64,000 nt of DNA from Enterovibrio calviensis DSM 14347 (GTDB taxonomy: Bacteria > Pseudomonadota > Gammaproteobacteria > Enterobacterales > Vibrionaceae). Of this stretch, positions 8,495 to 17,698 are shown piece after piece. The position numbers and the translations under genes are program-made. How positions within the stretch are numbered: position 1 is the stretch's first letter; every line of letters begins with the position of its first letter. The notes beneath the pieces are model-generated. The model was given only the letters and a program-made list of their open reading frames with translations, was not told the origin of the DNA and searched no databases. The stretch covers positions 1 to 64,000 of the forward strand of contig NZ_JHZA01000007.1 of assembly GCF_000621165.1 (NCBI RefSeq). Reading direction: 5' to 3'.

Positions 8495-10129
8495 ATGCAA
8501 AATAAGACACTACTCGCTTCTCTGGTTTGTGGCGCGCTGCTTAGTGCTGGCGTGCATGCGTCTGATGTTAAGCAGGGCGGAACGCTCAATGTGCCTATCA
8601 TTACCACGGGTTTTGTCGAAAATTTTAACCCTTACACGTCCAAAGATGTTTTCCACGGCACCATGTTTGAACCTCTCATGGTGTTCAACAATATGACGGG
8701 AGAGACGAACTTCCGTTTGGCCGAATCAGCAACGTATTCAGATGATTTGAAAGTTATCACGCTGAAGCTCCGCGAAGGATTGGCATGGTCTGATGGCGAG
8801 CCGTTGGATGCGAGTGATGTGGTATTTAGCTTTGTGCTGACACAAAAATTCCCAGCGTTCGATTTGAAAGGCATCTGGTCAGGAGGGAACCTTCAATCTG
8901 TAGAAGCGACTGATCCGCGCACTGTGGTGTTCACGCTGGCTGACCCAGACTCTACGTTTATGTGGAATCTAGAAAAATATCACATTGTGCCTGAGCACAA
9001 ATGGTCAGGCGTTGAAAACCTCACCACTTTCACCAACCCAGAGCCAGTGGGTAGTGGCCCAATGACCACCGTGAAGTTCCTTAAGTCTCAGCAAATGGAG
9101 CTTTGCCGTAACCCGCATTATTACCTTGAAGGCCGCCCTTATTTGGATTGTGTGAGTTTTCGCTCTTATAACGACAACTCCCAGATCCAGCCTGCTCTAA
9201 TGAAAGGTGAATTGGACTGGGGTTCAAATTTTATCGCAGACATCGAATCAACATTCGTAGCGCGTGACAAAGAGAATAACCATTTCTGGTACCCAGCGAA
9301 TGACGCTATTCACCTTTACTTAAATACTAAGAAAGCGCCATTTGACGACATTCGTGTGCGTCAGGCGTTATCAATGGCGCTTGATCGCGACCTGATTGTC
9401 GATATCGCTGCTTATGGTTACCCCACTGCCAACTTTAACGCGGGCGGTATCGGCGAGCTTTATGAAACCAACATCAATAAAGACATCACTAAAAAATTCC
9501 GTCATTTGACAGAATTTAATCCAGACCAAGCAAAAGCCTTGCTGGATGAAGCGGGTCTAAAAGATGTGGATGGCGATGGATACCGTGAAAAAGCGGACGG
9601 TTCAAAGCTTTCATTCAATATTGAAGTCGTTAATGGTTGGACAGACTGGATCCAGGTAGTGCAGATGGTCACCGAGTTCTATGACGAAATTGGTATTGAG
9701 TCAGAAGTGAAAACTGTCGACTGGGCGGTTTACGACAAAAACCTTAAAGAAAGTAACTACGATGTGGCGATTAACTGGTCGATGGTCGCGACCAATCCGA
9801 TTATTGCTTATCAAGAGTATTTTTCCACATCCCGTGTCGGTAAGGGCTGGCATGCGGGTCACGGTGTGAATGACCCAAAAATTGATGCGCTGATTGATAG
9901 CTTCGGCCAGACAGGTTCACCGGAAGAGCAAAAAGCCATTCTTGATAAGTTGCAAACCTTCACCGCTGAGCAACTTCCGTTTATTCCATTGTTCTCAAAC
10001 CCGACGTGGTTCCAGTACAGCACCAAAAAGGTAGACGGCTGGCCAACCAAAGAAAATCCGTATGTACAGCCTGTTTGGTATGACGGTGGGAAGCGAGTGA
10101 TTATTTTGAATAATTTGCACCTTAAATAA
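8495..10129 (+). CDS. Periplasmic oligosaccharide/peptide-binding protein of an ABC transporter (SBP family 5)
   Basis: 544 residues with a clear signal peptide (MQNKTLLASL..., cleavage near VHAS at residue 22) and the SBP_bac_5 pattern: GGTLNVPI start, then TYSDDLKVITLKLREGLAWSDGEPLDASDVVFSF around residues 75-110. Members of this family bind peptides, but a marine/thermophile branch binds cellobiose, laminaribiose or chitobiose. The sugar-cleaving neighbour and LacI regulator make an oligosaccharide ligand much more likely here. The ATG at 8495 follows AAGGACGG at 8483-8490. It is the first gene of a five-gene operon and is preceded by CRP-like and LacI-type sites. Confidence 0.88.
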   Translation: MQNKTLLASLVCGALLSAGVHASDVKQGGTLNVPIITTGFVENFNPYTSKDVFHGTMFEPLMVFNNMTGETNFRLAESATYSDDLKVITLKLREGLAWSDGEPLDASDVVFSFVLTQKFPAFDLKGIWSGGNLQSVEATDPRTVVFTLADPDSTFMWNLEKYHIVPEHKWSGVENLTTFTNPEPVGSGPMTTVKFLKSQQMELCRNPHYYLEGRPYLDCVSFRSYNDNSQIQPALMKGELDWGSNFIADIESTFVARDKENNHFWYPANDAIHLYLNTKKAPFDDIRVRQALSMALDRDLIVDIAAYGYPTANFNAGGIGELYETNINKDITKKFRHLTEFNPDQAKALLDEAGLKDVDGDGYREKADGSKLSFNIEVVNGWTDWIQVVQMVTEFYDEIGIESEVKTVDWAVYDKNLKESNYDVAINWSMVATNPIIAYQEYFSTSRVGKGWHAGHGVNDPKIDALIDSFGQTGSPEEQKAILDKLQTFTAEQLPFIPLFSNPTWFQYSTKKVDGWPTKENPYVQPVWYDGGKRVIILNNLHLK

Positions 10130-10177
10130 CGAAACTGCCAATCCTCTTTAAATAGAAGACGAGCAAGGAGCACTGCG

Positions 10178-11158
10178 ATGCCATTCCTGTTGCGGCGGTT
10201 TATGTTTTATTTTTCCGCCTTTTTGATAGCGATTACGTTCAACTTTATGTTGCCACGTATGATGCCCGGTGATCCGGTAGAAGCACTGTTTGCGGCGTCG
10301 CAAGGAAGGATGGACCCTGCTCAAATGGATGCAGTACGTGAAATGTACGGCTTCCTTGATGGCAATATCTTCGAGCAATATTTGGCGTACATAAAGAGCG
10401 TATTCACGCTCGACCTCGGGCCATCGGTTTTGATGTTTCCCGTGAGTGTATCCGACGTGATAGCCAATGCGCTGCCGTGGACACTGTTTCTGGCGCTAGG
10501 CTCGTTGATTGTTTCGTTGATCATTGGCGTGAGCATCGGCACGTATGCGTCTTATCGCCGTACCGGGTTGTTCGGCCAAGTTGTACCGCCTGTATTGGCG
10601 TTTATCAGTAACTTCCCGTATGTCGTGACAGCACTGTTCCTGTTCTACATTTTTGGCCTGAAGTTAGACATGTTGCCCCTTGCGTATACCTACGACCCTT
10701 CATTGGATCCGGGCTTTACGTTCGAATTCATTGGCAGTGTGCTTGAACATGCAATCTTGCCTGTTGGTTCTATGGTTTTGGTGGGCATCGCCTCATGGGT
10801 ATTCAACATGCGTAACGCCATGATCAACGTCTTGGGCGAAGATTACGTGACCATGGCGGAAGCCAAAGGGTTGAGCAGTTATCGTGTCATGAGTCGCTAT
10901 GCAGGCCGCAATGCGATTTTGCCCGTTGCTACCGCGATTGCGATGGCGATTGGTTTTTCGTTCGCTGGATCAATCATGACCGAAGTGGTGTTCAACTATC
11001 AGGGGCTTGGCAACATTCTATTGAAAGGCATTGTGGCGCGTGACTATCCGCTCATTCAGGCCATTCTGTTGATTTTAGTGACCGCCGTCTTGTTGGCGAA
11101 TTTCGTGGCTGACTTGTTATATGTCTGGCTTGATCCACGCATTGCGAGTGAGGGTTGA
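10178..11158 (+). CDS. ABC transporter permease, DppB/OppB type
   Basis: 326 residues, about six transmembrane helices. It has the N-terminal helix and MPGDPVEAL segment typical of OppB-type permeases, and the EAA cytoplasmic loop for contact with the ATPase around VTMAEAKGLSSYRVMSRYAGRNAILP (near residues 225-250). AAGGAG lies about nine bases before the ATG. It is the second gene of the uptake operon, and its stop is followed directly by the next start. It forms the heterodimeric channel with the DppC-type protein. Confidence 0.9.
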   Translation: MPFLLRRFMFYFSAFLIAITFNFMLPRMMPGDPVEALFAASQGRMDPAQMDAVREMYGFLDGNIFEQYLAYIKSVFTLDLGPSVLMFPVSVSDVIANALPWTLFLALGSLIVSLIIGVSIGTYASYRRTGLFGQVVPPVLAFISNFPYVVTALFLFYIFGLKLDMLPLAYTYDPSLDPGFTFEFIGSVLEHAILPVGSMVLVGIASWVFNMRNAMINVLGEDYVTMAEAKGLSSYRVMSRYAGRNAILPVATAIAMAIGFSFAGSIMTEVVFNYQGLGNILLKGIVARDYPLIQAILLILVTAVLLANFVADLLYVWLDPRIASEG

Positions 11159-12133
11159 GTGATGGATAAAACTGTCGACGTCGGCCAAAACCAAGCGAAA
11201 ACCCCTAATGGTGGTTTGCCAAAGCTGAAGCGAGTTTTTGGTTCTATCTATACGTTTTTCTACGGTAATCCGCCTGCGATTATTGGGACACTGTTGCTCT
11301 CTATTGTGTTGGTGGGGGCGATTTTTGCCAATGTGTTAGCGCCATATTCACCAGAGAAACGTGTTGCGAGGCCGCACCAAGAGCCAAGTGCAAAATACGT
11401 GATGGGCACAACGCGAAGTGGGCGTGACGTATACAGCCAAGTGTTACATGGCGGGCGAAAAACGCTGACCGTATCTCTGTTTGCTGGCTTGATTGCGATG
11501 AGCATCGCTGTCGGTGTGGGCGTATCCGCGGGGTATTTTGGCGGCAAGATTGATGAGCGACTCAATTTTCTGACTAACGTTTTCTTGGTGTTTCCGCAGC
11601 TCCCCTTGCTCATTGTGCTCGCTGCCTTTTTGGGGCAGGTGGGGTCTGTGGTGATAACGATTTTACTGGGGTTGACCTCCTGGCCGTGGGGGGCGCGCGT
11701 TATTCGTGCGCAAACCATGGCGATTCGTAACAAAGAATTCATCCTTGCCGCCGAGGTAATGGGTGAGTCCAAGTTCCGAATTATAATGGTCGAGATTTTG
11801 CCTAACCTTGTCTCCATTGTGTTTGGCGGCTTCTTGGGTGCTGTCATTTATGCGATGGGCTCCGAGGCAGGGTTGGGTATTTTAGGCTTGGGCGACGCAA
11901 CCGAAGTGAGCTGGGGTTCCATGCTCTATTGGGCGCAGACGTCCTCGGCGCTATATACCGGCGCGTGGTGGGAAATGATGGTGCCTGCATTGGCACTGGC
12001 CATCACTGGCGGTGGGCTAGCGCTAATCAATATGTCTATTGATCAGGTGAGCAATCCGAAACTGAAAACGGGTCCTCACATGAAGCTGTGGCATAAATTG
12101 AAAAAAATCGCCGACAAGAAGAGGGGTTTGTAA
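11159..12133 (+). CDS. ABC transporter permease, DppC/OppC type
   Basis: 324 residues with an N-terminal cytoplasmic extension, a first helix near residues 40-60, the GTTRSGRDVYSQVLHGGRKTLTVSL segment characteristic of OppC permeases, and an EAA loop (EFILAAEVMGESKFRIIMVEILPN). A GTG at 11159 is followed at once by ATG at 11162, and either may start. The stop overlaps the start of the first ATPase by one base (TAATG), indicating translational coupling. Confidence 0.9.
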   Translation: MMDKTVDVGQNQAKTPNGGLPKLKRVFGSIYTFFYGNPPAIIGTLLLSIVLVGAIFANVLAPYSPEKRVARPHQEPSAKYVMGTTRSGRDVYSQVLHGGRKTLTVSLFAGLIAMSIAVGVGVSAGYFGGKIDERLNFLTNVFLVFPQLPLLIVLAAFLGQVGSVVITILLGLTSWPWGARVIRAQTMAIRNKEFILAAEVMGESKFRIIMVEILPNLVSIVFGGFLGAVIYAMGSEAGLGILGLGDATEVSWGSMLYWAQTSSALYTGAWWEMMVPALALAITGGGLALINMSIDQVSNPKLKTGPHMKLWHKLKKIADKKRGL

Positions 12134-13086
12134 TGTCAAAATTATTAGAAATCAATAACCTCTGTGTCGACTACGTATCACCGAACGGCATCGCGAGAGC
12201 CGTCAACAATGTAAGCATTTCGATTGCGGAAGGCGAAACACTGGGTATCGCGGGTGAGTCAGGGTGCGGGAAAAGCACGTTGGCCTTTGCCATTTCACGT
12301 CTACATAAAGCGCCAGCGCTGATCTCTGAAGGGGAAATCCTCTACAAAGGTCAAGACGTGTTGAAGATGAGCGATAAAGCACTGCGTGAATTCCGTTGGA
12401 ATGAAGTGTCTGTGGTGTTTCAAAGTGCGATGAACTCGCTGAATCCTGTTATCACCATTGGTGAGCAATTGACCGACGTGATGCTGGCTCACAAGAAGGT
12501 CACTCCTAAACAGGCTTATGAAAAAGCCGCTGAATTGCTGCAAACCGTGGGTATTCACCCTGATCGCTTGTCGGCGTTTCCGCATCAGTTGAGCGGTGGC
12601 ATGCGTCAACGTGTGGTGATTGCGGTTGCACTCGCGCTGGAGCCAAAACTGATCATCATGGATGAGCCAACGACGGCGTTGGATGTGGTGGTCGAGAGAG
12701 AAATCTTGAATGAGCTTTATGATCTTAAAGCCAAATTTGGATTTTCAATCCTGTTCATTAGCCATGATTTGAGCTTGATGGGTGAAATTGCCGATCGTAT
12801 CGGCGTGATGTACGCGGGCAACATGATTGAGTTGGGCGATGCCAAAACCGTGTTTAAAGAGCCGCAGCACCCCTACACGCAGGGGTTAATTTCCTCTTTC
12901 CCGACGATTCATGGACCAAAAGAGCGCCTGTATGGCATTCCGGGAAACCCTGTGAATTTGCTTCAAATTCCGCAAGGCTGCAATTTCCAAGCACGCTGCA
13001 GCCATTGCTTTGCGCCATGTACCGAAGATGAACCCGTGCTAAAAACGATTGCGCCTGAGCATCATGTTTCGTGTCATTTGGTATAG
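12133..13086 (+). CDS. ABC transporter ATPase, DppD/OppD type
   Basis: 317 residues. Walker A is GESGCGKST (about 40-48), the Q-loop sits in VVFQSAMNSLNPV, the signature is LSGGMRQR and Walker B is LIIMDEPTTALD. The C-terminal oligopeptide/dipeptide-transporter extension carries clustered cysteines (GCNFQARCSHCFAPC), which in related ATPases can hold an iron-sulfur cluster. Its start overlaps the upstream permease stop. Confidence 0.92.
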   Translation: MSKLLEINNLCVDYVSPNGIARAVNNVSISIAEGETLGIAGESGCGKSTLAFAISRLHKAPALISEGEILYKGQDVLKMSDKALREFRWNEVSVVFQSAMNSLNPVITIGEQLTDVMLAHKKVTPKQAYEKAAELLQTVGIHPDRLSAFPHQLSGGMRQRVVIAVALALEPKLIIMDEPTTALDVVVEREILNELYDLKAKFGFSILFISHDLSLMGEIADRIGVMYAGNMIELGDAKTVFKEPQHPYTQGLISSFPTIHGPKERLYGIPGNPVNLLQIPQGCNFQARCSHCFAPCTEDEPVLKTIAPEHHVSCHLV

Positions 13087-13101
13087 GGAGGCTTAAGCAT
13101 A

Positions 13102-14073
13102 GTGATTGATATTAATGAGCCGATTCTCTCTATCAAAAACTTGATGATGGATTTTCGCATTGGGCATTCAAAGTCCAATCTAATGCGCGCCGTTAACGAT
13201 GTGTCCTTTGACCTCAACAAAGGCGAAGCCCTTGCCATAGTAGGCGAGTCGGGGTCGGGTAAGAGCACGGGCGCGCGTATTCTCAGCCGTATTTATAAAG
13301 AAACGGGCGGCAGCATTACCTTCAAAGGTAAATCACTGGCTGACTATGTGTCTGAACATGGCGAGCTGGAATATGCGCGACAGGTGCAAATGATATTCCA
13401 AGACCCGTTCAGTTCGCTGAATCCGGTACACAATATCTATCACCATATTGCTCGCCCGTTATTGATTCATAAGCGTGCGAACAAGCAAAACTTGGCAGAA
13501 AAAGTCTATGCCCTGCTAGAGCTTGTGGGCTTAACGCCAGCCGTCGAAACGGCGCAAAAATTTCCGCACGAGCTGAGTGGAGGGCAGCGCCAACGTGTTG
13601 CCATTGCGCGTGCAATCGCTGTCGATCCTGAAGTGATTTTGGCAGATGAACCGATTTCAATGCTGGACGTCTCTGTGCGCCTTGGCATTTTGAATTTGAT
13701 GGCCGATCTCAAAGAGAAACATGGGATCGCCTTCATGTATATCACACACGATATTGCAACAGCGCGCTATTTTGCCGAGAAGACCGCAGTTATGTATGTG
13801 GGTCATATGGTGGAATGGGGTGAAAGTGACAGCGTGACTCAAAACCCGCAACATCCTTACTCAAAGCTACTGCTTTCAGCAGTGCCGGAAGTGGGTAAAG
13901 CGGGGCGTCGCGATTTGTCGGTTAAAAAAGGTGATATTCCGTTATGGAAGCCTAGCAGTGTCGGTTGTCCGTTTGCTTCACGTTGCCCAATAGCAACTGA
14001 AGCATGTACGCAATCCATGCCAGAGGCGACGGTTGTTCGTCCTGGACATTATGTTAGGTGTCACCACCTCTAA
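13102..14073 (+). CDS. ABC transporter ATPase, DppF/OppF type
   Basis: 323 residues. Walker A is GESGSGKST, the signature is LSGGQRQR and Walker B is VILADEPISMLDVS. The C-terminal cysteines (GCPFASRCPIATEAC) are as in OppF-type subunits. The start is a GTG at 13102 preceded by AGGGAG at 13085-13090. It pairs with the DppD-type subunit to energise the importer. It ends the transporter operon, after which a hairpin and a second LacI-type operator precede the glycosidase gene. Confidence 0.92.
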   Translation: MIDINEPILSIKNLMMDFRIGHSKSNLMRAVNDVSFDLNKGEALAIVGESGSGKSTGARILSRIYKETGGSITFKGKSLADYVSEHGELEYARQVQMIFQDPFSSLNPVHNIYHHIARPLLIHKRANKQNLAEKVYALLELVGLTPAVETAQKFPHELSGGQRQRVAIARAIAVDPEVILADEPISMLDVSVRLGILNLMADLKEKHGIAFMYITHDIATARYFAEKTAVMYVGHMVEWGESDSVTQNPQHPYSKLLLSAVPEVGKAGRRDLSVKKGDIPLWKPSSVGCPFASRCPIATEACTQSMPEATVVRPGHYVRCHHL

Positions 14074-14093
14074 ATCGCTTTAAACTAGACATG

Positions 14094-14130
14094 TCCCGAT
14101 GGGAGATTGACGTCTGCATCGGGATATTAT
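14094..14130 (+). terminator. Possible terminator/attenuator hairpin between transporter and glycosidase genes
   Basis: tcccgatg (14094-14101) pairs perfectly with catcggga (14117-14124) across a 15-base loop and is followed by an AT-rich tattattt stretch. It would separate the ABC operon from the glycosidase gene, whose own operator follows 9 bases later. The T run is weak, so termination may be partial. Confidence 0.5.
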
Positions 14131-14138
14131 TTGACTAG

Positions 14139-14158
14139 AAAAGAAAGCGCTTTCTTTT
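14139..14158. promoter_or_regulatory. LacI-family operator before the phosphorylase-like gene
   Basis: A perfect 20-bp palindrome, aaaagaaagcgctttctttt, sharing its 16-bp centre with the operator at 8344-8359. It ends 17 bases before the glycosidase start codon, so a bound repressor would block initiation or early elongation. Confidence 0.8.
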
Positions 14159-14175
14159 TGTAGGAACCAAGAAAT

Positions 14176-17100
14176 ATGGACAAGTGTTTTAAGTTGACAA
14201 CTGCGCCCGTGAAAGGGCAATTCGTAGATAGTAAGGGCGAGCGCTTCTATCGCATCGAGAATGTTGATCACATGCCTGCGTTTTTCATGAGCGTAGTCTC
14301 GGCCAATGATCATTGGCTATTTGCATCATCAACAGGCAGTCTGTCCGCCGGACGTGGTAATCCAGAAAATGCGATTTTCCCGTACCGTTCGGTCGATTTA
14401 ATTCATGAGAGTGCGGATAACACCGGCCCTAAAACGTTCATACGCCTCGAAGACGACGGCGGTGACGTAGTGACATGGGAACCGTTCAATCCGCAACACG
14501 ATGGAAAATTCTCCGTTAGCCGTAATCTCTATAAGAACATTACGGGTGACAAAGTGATCTTCGAAGAAATTAACCAAAGCTTACGCTTAACGTTCCAGTA
14601 CAGCTGGGAAAGTGGCAACAGTGTTGGGTTTGTTCGTCGCAGTGAGTTAACCGATTTCTCGGGTGAACACCGTGTTGTTGAAATACTCGATGGCGTGCAA
14701 AACGTGTTGCCAAACAGCGCGCCAATGGCAGCGTTGCAAACACGCAGCGCCTTGGTTGACGCGTATAAATGGAATGAGAGAGAGCAAGGCTCATCTCTGG
14801 CGCTCTATAGCATGTATGCCAAACTGAGTGACCGAGCAGACCCTGCCGAAGCCTTGCTGACCAATACGATATTCAGCATTGATAGTGATGATTCGGAAAT
14901 CTTACTGTGCAGCCAGCAGCTTTCTGCATTTAAACGCGGTGACGTGCTCGTCGATGAAACACTTACCCGTGGTGTTCGTGGTTCTTACTTTATTCACAAG
15001 GTCGTGACACTCAAAGGCGGCGAGTCCAACCAATGGCTTTTGGTTCTGGATACCGGTAAAGATCACGCCGATATTGTGGCGCTGCGTGAGCAACTGACTG
15101 ATAAAGCAGCGTTACTGGATCACATTGAACAAGATATTGAAGAAAACCGTAAAGAGCTGGTCGAGTTAATCAGCGCTGTTGATGGTTGGCAGTTCTCGGC
15201 CGATGAAGCAACCAGCAACCACCATTATGCCAACGTGTTGTTTAACGCCATGCGTGGCGGTGTATTTGAGCAAGGCTACACGCTGCGTAAAGAAGACGTC
15301 ATGACTACTGCTGAGCAGACCAACCAATATGTGTATCAGCGCAATCACGCGTTCTACAGTGCGTTACCTGAGCGCTTTACGCAAAGTGAGCTGATTAAAT
15401 TGGCGGAACAGGCGGATGACATTCAGTTGGTACGCTTGTGCTACGAATATCTGCCGCTCACATTTGGTCGTCGCCATGGCGATCCAAGCCGACCTTGGAA
15501 CCACTATGACATCAAAGTGAAGGACAAAGAGGGCAACCCTTTACTGGCCTATCAAGGTAACTGGCGTGACATCTTCCAAAACTGGGAAGCGCTCGCATTG
15601 AGCTACCCTAGCTACTTGCGCTCATTCATTGCTAAATTTGTGAATGCTTCAACGGTGGATGGCTATAACCCATACCGCATCACCAAAGACGGCATTGATT
15701 GGGAAGTTCTTGAGCCTGACGACCCATGGAGCAACATTGGTTATTGGGGCGATCACCAAATCATCTACTTGCTGAAGTTCCTAGAATGGTCAGAGCGTTT
15801 CGAGCCTTCACAACTCTCGGCGAACTTAACGCGTGAAATCTATAGCTACGCGAACGTACCTTATGTAATTGGTGATACTCACACGCTGTTTGATACGCCA
15901 AAAGACACGGTATCGTTTGATACTGAGCTTCAGACAAAAACTGAAAAACTGGCAGCCATGATTGGTAGCGATGGCAAATTGTTATTGGATTCAGACCGTG
16001 AAGTGTATCTGGTTAACTTGTCCGAAAAGCTGCTCGTTCCGTTGCTATCAAAACTGAGCAACTGGGTTGTTGACGGCGGTGTGTGGCTGAATACCCAGCG
16101 CCCAGAGTGGAATGATGCGAACAACGCCATTGTTGGTAATGGTTTGTCGATGGTGACTCTGTACTACATGCGTCGTTATGTTGAGTTCTTGCAGGGTGTT
16201 TTTGAGAATGCGCCTGAGAAGATTCGCCTGTCCTCTGAAGTGGCAACATGGCTTAAAGAAACAACTGACATCTTGAATCGCGCATTGCGTGATGTGAAGA
16301 AAAAAGCTGTGACGCGTCAAACCAAACACAAATTGCTGACTGAGTTGGTTGAAGCTGCAAGCAACTATCGTCATCAGGTTTATCATCAAAATGGCTTCTC
16401 AGGCAAAGAGCATGTCAATCTCTCTGATATCTCTGCATTGCTATCAACGAGCCTAGATCTTCTGCACAGCAGTACATTGGCGAATGTTCGTGAAGACGGC
16501 CTATTCAATGCGTACAACGTGGTTCAATACAGCAATGAATCGGTTGAATCATTGCCGTTGTACCCGATGCTTGAAGGGCAAGTGGCGGCGTTGAGTTCTG
16601 GGGCATTGAGCAGTGCTCAGGCGGTCTCTCTGCTTGACCACTTGTTTAGCAGCGATATGTATCGCGCGGATCAGAAGTCATTCATGTTGTATCCAGATCG
16701 TGAATTGCCAACCTTTATGAACCGTAACTGCATTTCGTCAGATGCAGTGAAAGAGCATGAACTTTTGTCCGAAATGCATGCAAAAGGCGATAAGCGCATT
16801 ATCAAATCTGACCAAAATGGTGTGTTCCACTTCCGAGCAGATTTTGAAAACTCAGGCTCGCTGAATCAAGCGCTCACGGTACTGCGCGGCGAATACCCGC
16901 ATATCGTGGATGCCCAATTTGACGATGTATTAGCGCTTTACGAAACGGTGTTCAATCACAAGGAGTTTACGGGTCGCTCAGGCACTATGTTTGGTTATGA
17001 AGGCCTTGGGTGCATCTACTGGCACATGGTGTCTAAGCTGTTGCTTGCTGTGCAAGAAGTGTACTTCGCGAGCTTCAATGAAAAGCCAGATAGCGATGAG

Positions 17101-17631
17101 ACTAAAGCCTTGGCAGCACATTACTATCGTGTACGTGACGGCATTAGCTTCAATAAAACGCCGAGTGAATACGGTGCGTTCCCTGCAGACCCTTATTCCC
17201 ACACGCCAAAACATGCAGGCGCTCAGCAGCCTGGTATGACAGGGCAGGTGAAAGAAGAAGTGATCACACGTTTTGGCGAGTTGGGTGTGCTTGTTGAACA
17301 AGGCGCAATTCGTATCGCTCCATCACTGTTGAAGAAACATGAGTTCAGCGTGAAGCCTGCTACGTTCGGCTTTGTTCGCCCAGATGGAACGTCGGAAAAC
17401 CTCGCACTAAACGCCGGTGAACTTGCGTTTACCTACTGTCAGGTGCCTTTCTTGTATCGCTTGACGGATAAGCAGCAAACGCAAATCGTGGTTAAAATGA
17501 CATCAGGTGAGGTCATCGTCGTTGATGGGACGACCCTTTCTGCTGCAATTTGCAAACACATCTTTACGCGTTCGGGTGACGTGGAGAGTGTGACGGTTGA
17601 TGTACCTGAAAGCGTGCTTTACGCAAGCTAA
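14176..17631 (+). CDS. Large phosphorylase-like glycosidase, (alpha/alpha)6-barrel, GH94/GH149/GH161-related
   Basis: 1151 residues, no signal peptide, so cytoplasmic. An N-terminal beta-sandwich-like region (to about 310) is followed by a helical barrel. GRRHGDPSRPWN (about 433-444) and NIGYWGDHQI are carbohydrate-site-like. RPEWNDANNAIVG (EWND at residues 644-647) sits where GH94 cellobiose/chitobiose phosphorylases carry their catalytic DWND segment. Size is well above GH94 (about 800) and close to the beta-1,3-oligoglucan phosphorylases of GH149 and GH161. I infer an inverting phosphorylase acting on imported beta-glucan oligosaccharides, but family and substrate are not proven, and it could be a hydrolase. 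AGGA at 14162-14165 precedes the ATG. Its own LacI-type operator lies just upstream and a strong terminator follows. Confidence 0.65.
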   Translation: MDKCFKLTTAPVKGQFVDSKGERFYRIENVDHMPAFFMSVVSANDHWLFASSTGSLSAGRGNPENAIFPYRSVDLIHESADNTGPKTFIRLEDDGGDVVTWEPFNPQHDGKFSVSRNLYKNITGDKVIFEEINQSLRLTFQYSWESGNSVGFVRRSELTDFSGEHRVVEILDGVQNVLPNSAPMAALQTRSALVDAYKWNEREQGSSLALYSMYAKLSDRADPAEALLTNTIFSIDSDDSEILLCSQQLSAFKRGDVLVDETLTRGVRGSYFIHKVVTLKGGESNQWLLVLDTGKDHADIVALREQLTDKAALLDHIEQDIEENRKELVELISAVDGWQFSADEATSNHHYANVLFNAMRGGVFEQGYTLRKEDVMTTAEQTNQYVYQRNHAFYSALPERFTQSELIKLAEQADDIQLVRLCYEYLPLTFGRRHGDPSRPWNHYDIKVKDKEGNPLLAYQGNWRDIFQNWEALALSYPSYLRSFIAKFVNASTVDGYNPYRITKDGIDWEVLEPDDPWSNIGYWGDHQIIYLLKFLEWSERFEPSQLSANLTREIYSYANVPYVIGDTHTLFDTPKDTVSFDTELQTKTEKLAAMIGSDGKLLLDSDREVYLVNLSEKLLVPLLSKLSNWVVDGGVWLNTQRPEWNDANNAIVGNGLSMVTLYYMRRYVEFLQGVFENAPEKIRLSSEVATWLKETTDILNRALRDVKKKAVTRQTKHKLLTELVEAASNYRHQVYHQNGFSGKEHVNLSDISALLSTSLDLLHSSTLANVREDGLFNAYNVVQYSNESVESLPLYPMLEGQVAALSSGALSSAQAVSLLDHLFSSDMYRADQKSFMLYPDRELPTFMNRNCISSDAVKEHELLSEMHAKGDKRIIKSDQNGVFHFRADFENSGSLNQALTVLRGEYPHIVDAQFDDVLALYETVFNHKEFTGRSGTMFGYEGLGCIYWHMVSKLLLAVQEVYFASFNEKPDSDETKALAAHYYRVRDGISFNKTPSEYGAFPADPYSHTPKHAGAQQPGMTGQVKEEVITRFGELGVLVEQGAIRIAPSLLKKHEFSVKPATFGFVRPDGTSENLALNAGELAFTYCQVPFLYRLTDKQQTQIVVKMTSGEVIVVDGTTLSAAICKHIFTRSGDVESVTVDVPESVLYAS

Positions 17632-17654
17632 ACGGTGTGATTCTCACACAAATA

Positions 17655-17684
17655 AAAACAGCCGCAAATGCGGCTGTTTTTTTA
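17655..17684. terminator. Bidirectional terminator between the glycosidase and LacI regulator genes
   Basis: aaaacagccgc (17655-17665) and gcggctgtttt (17670-17680) form an 11-bp stem with an AAAT loop and T/A tracts on both sides. It separates convergent genes. Confidence 0.92.
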
Positions 17685-17698
17685 TGTTTATTTAGCGT

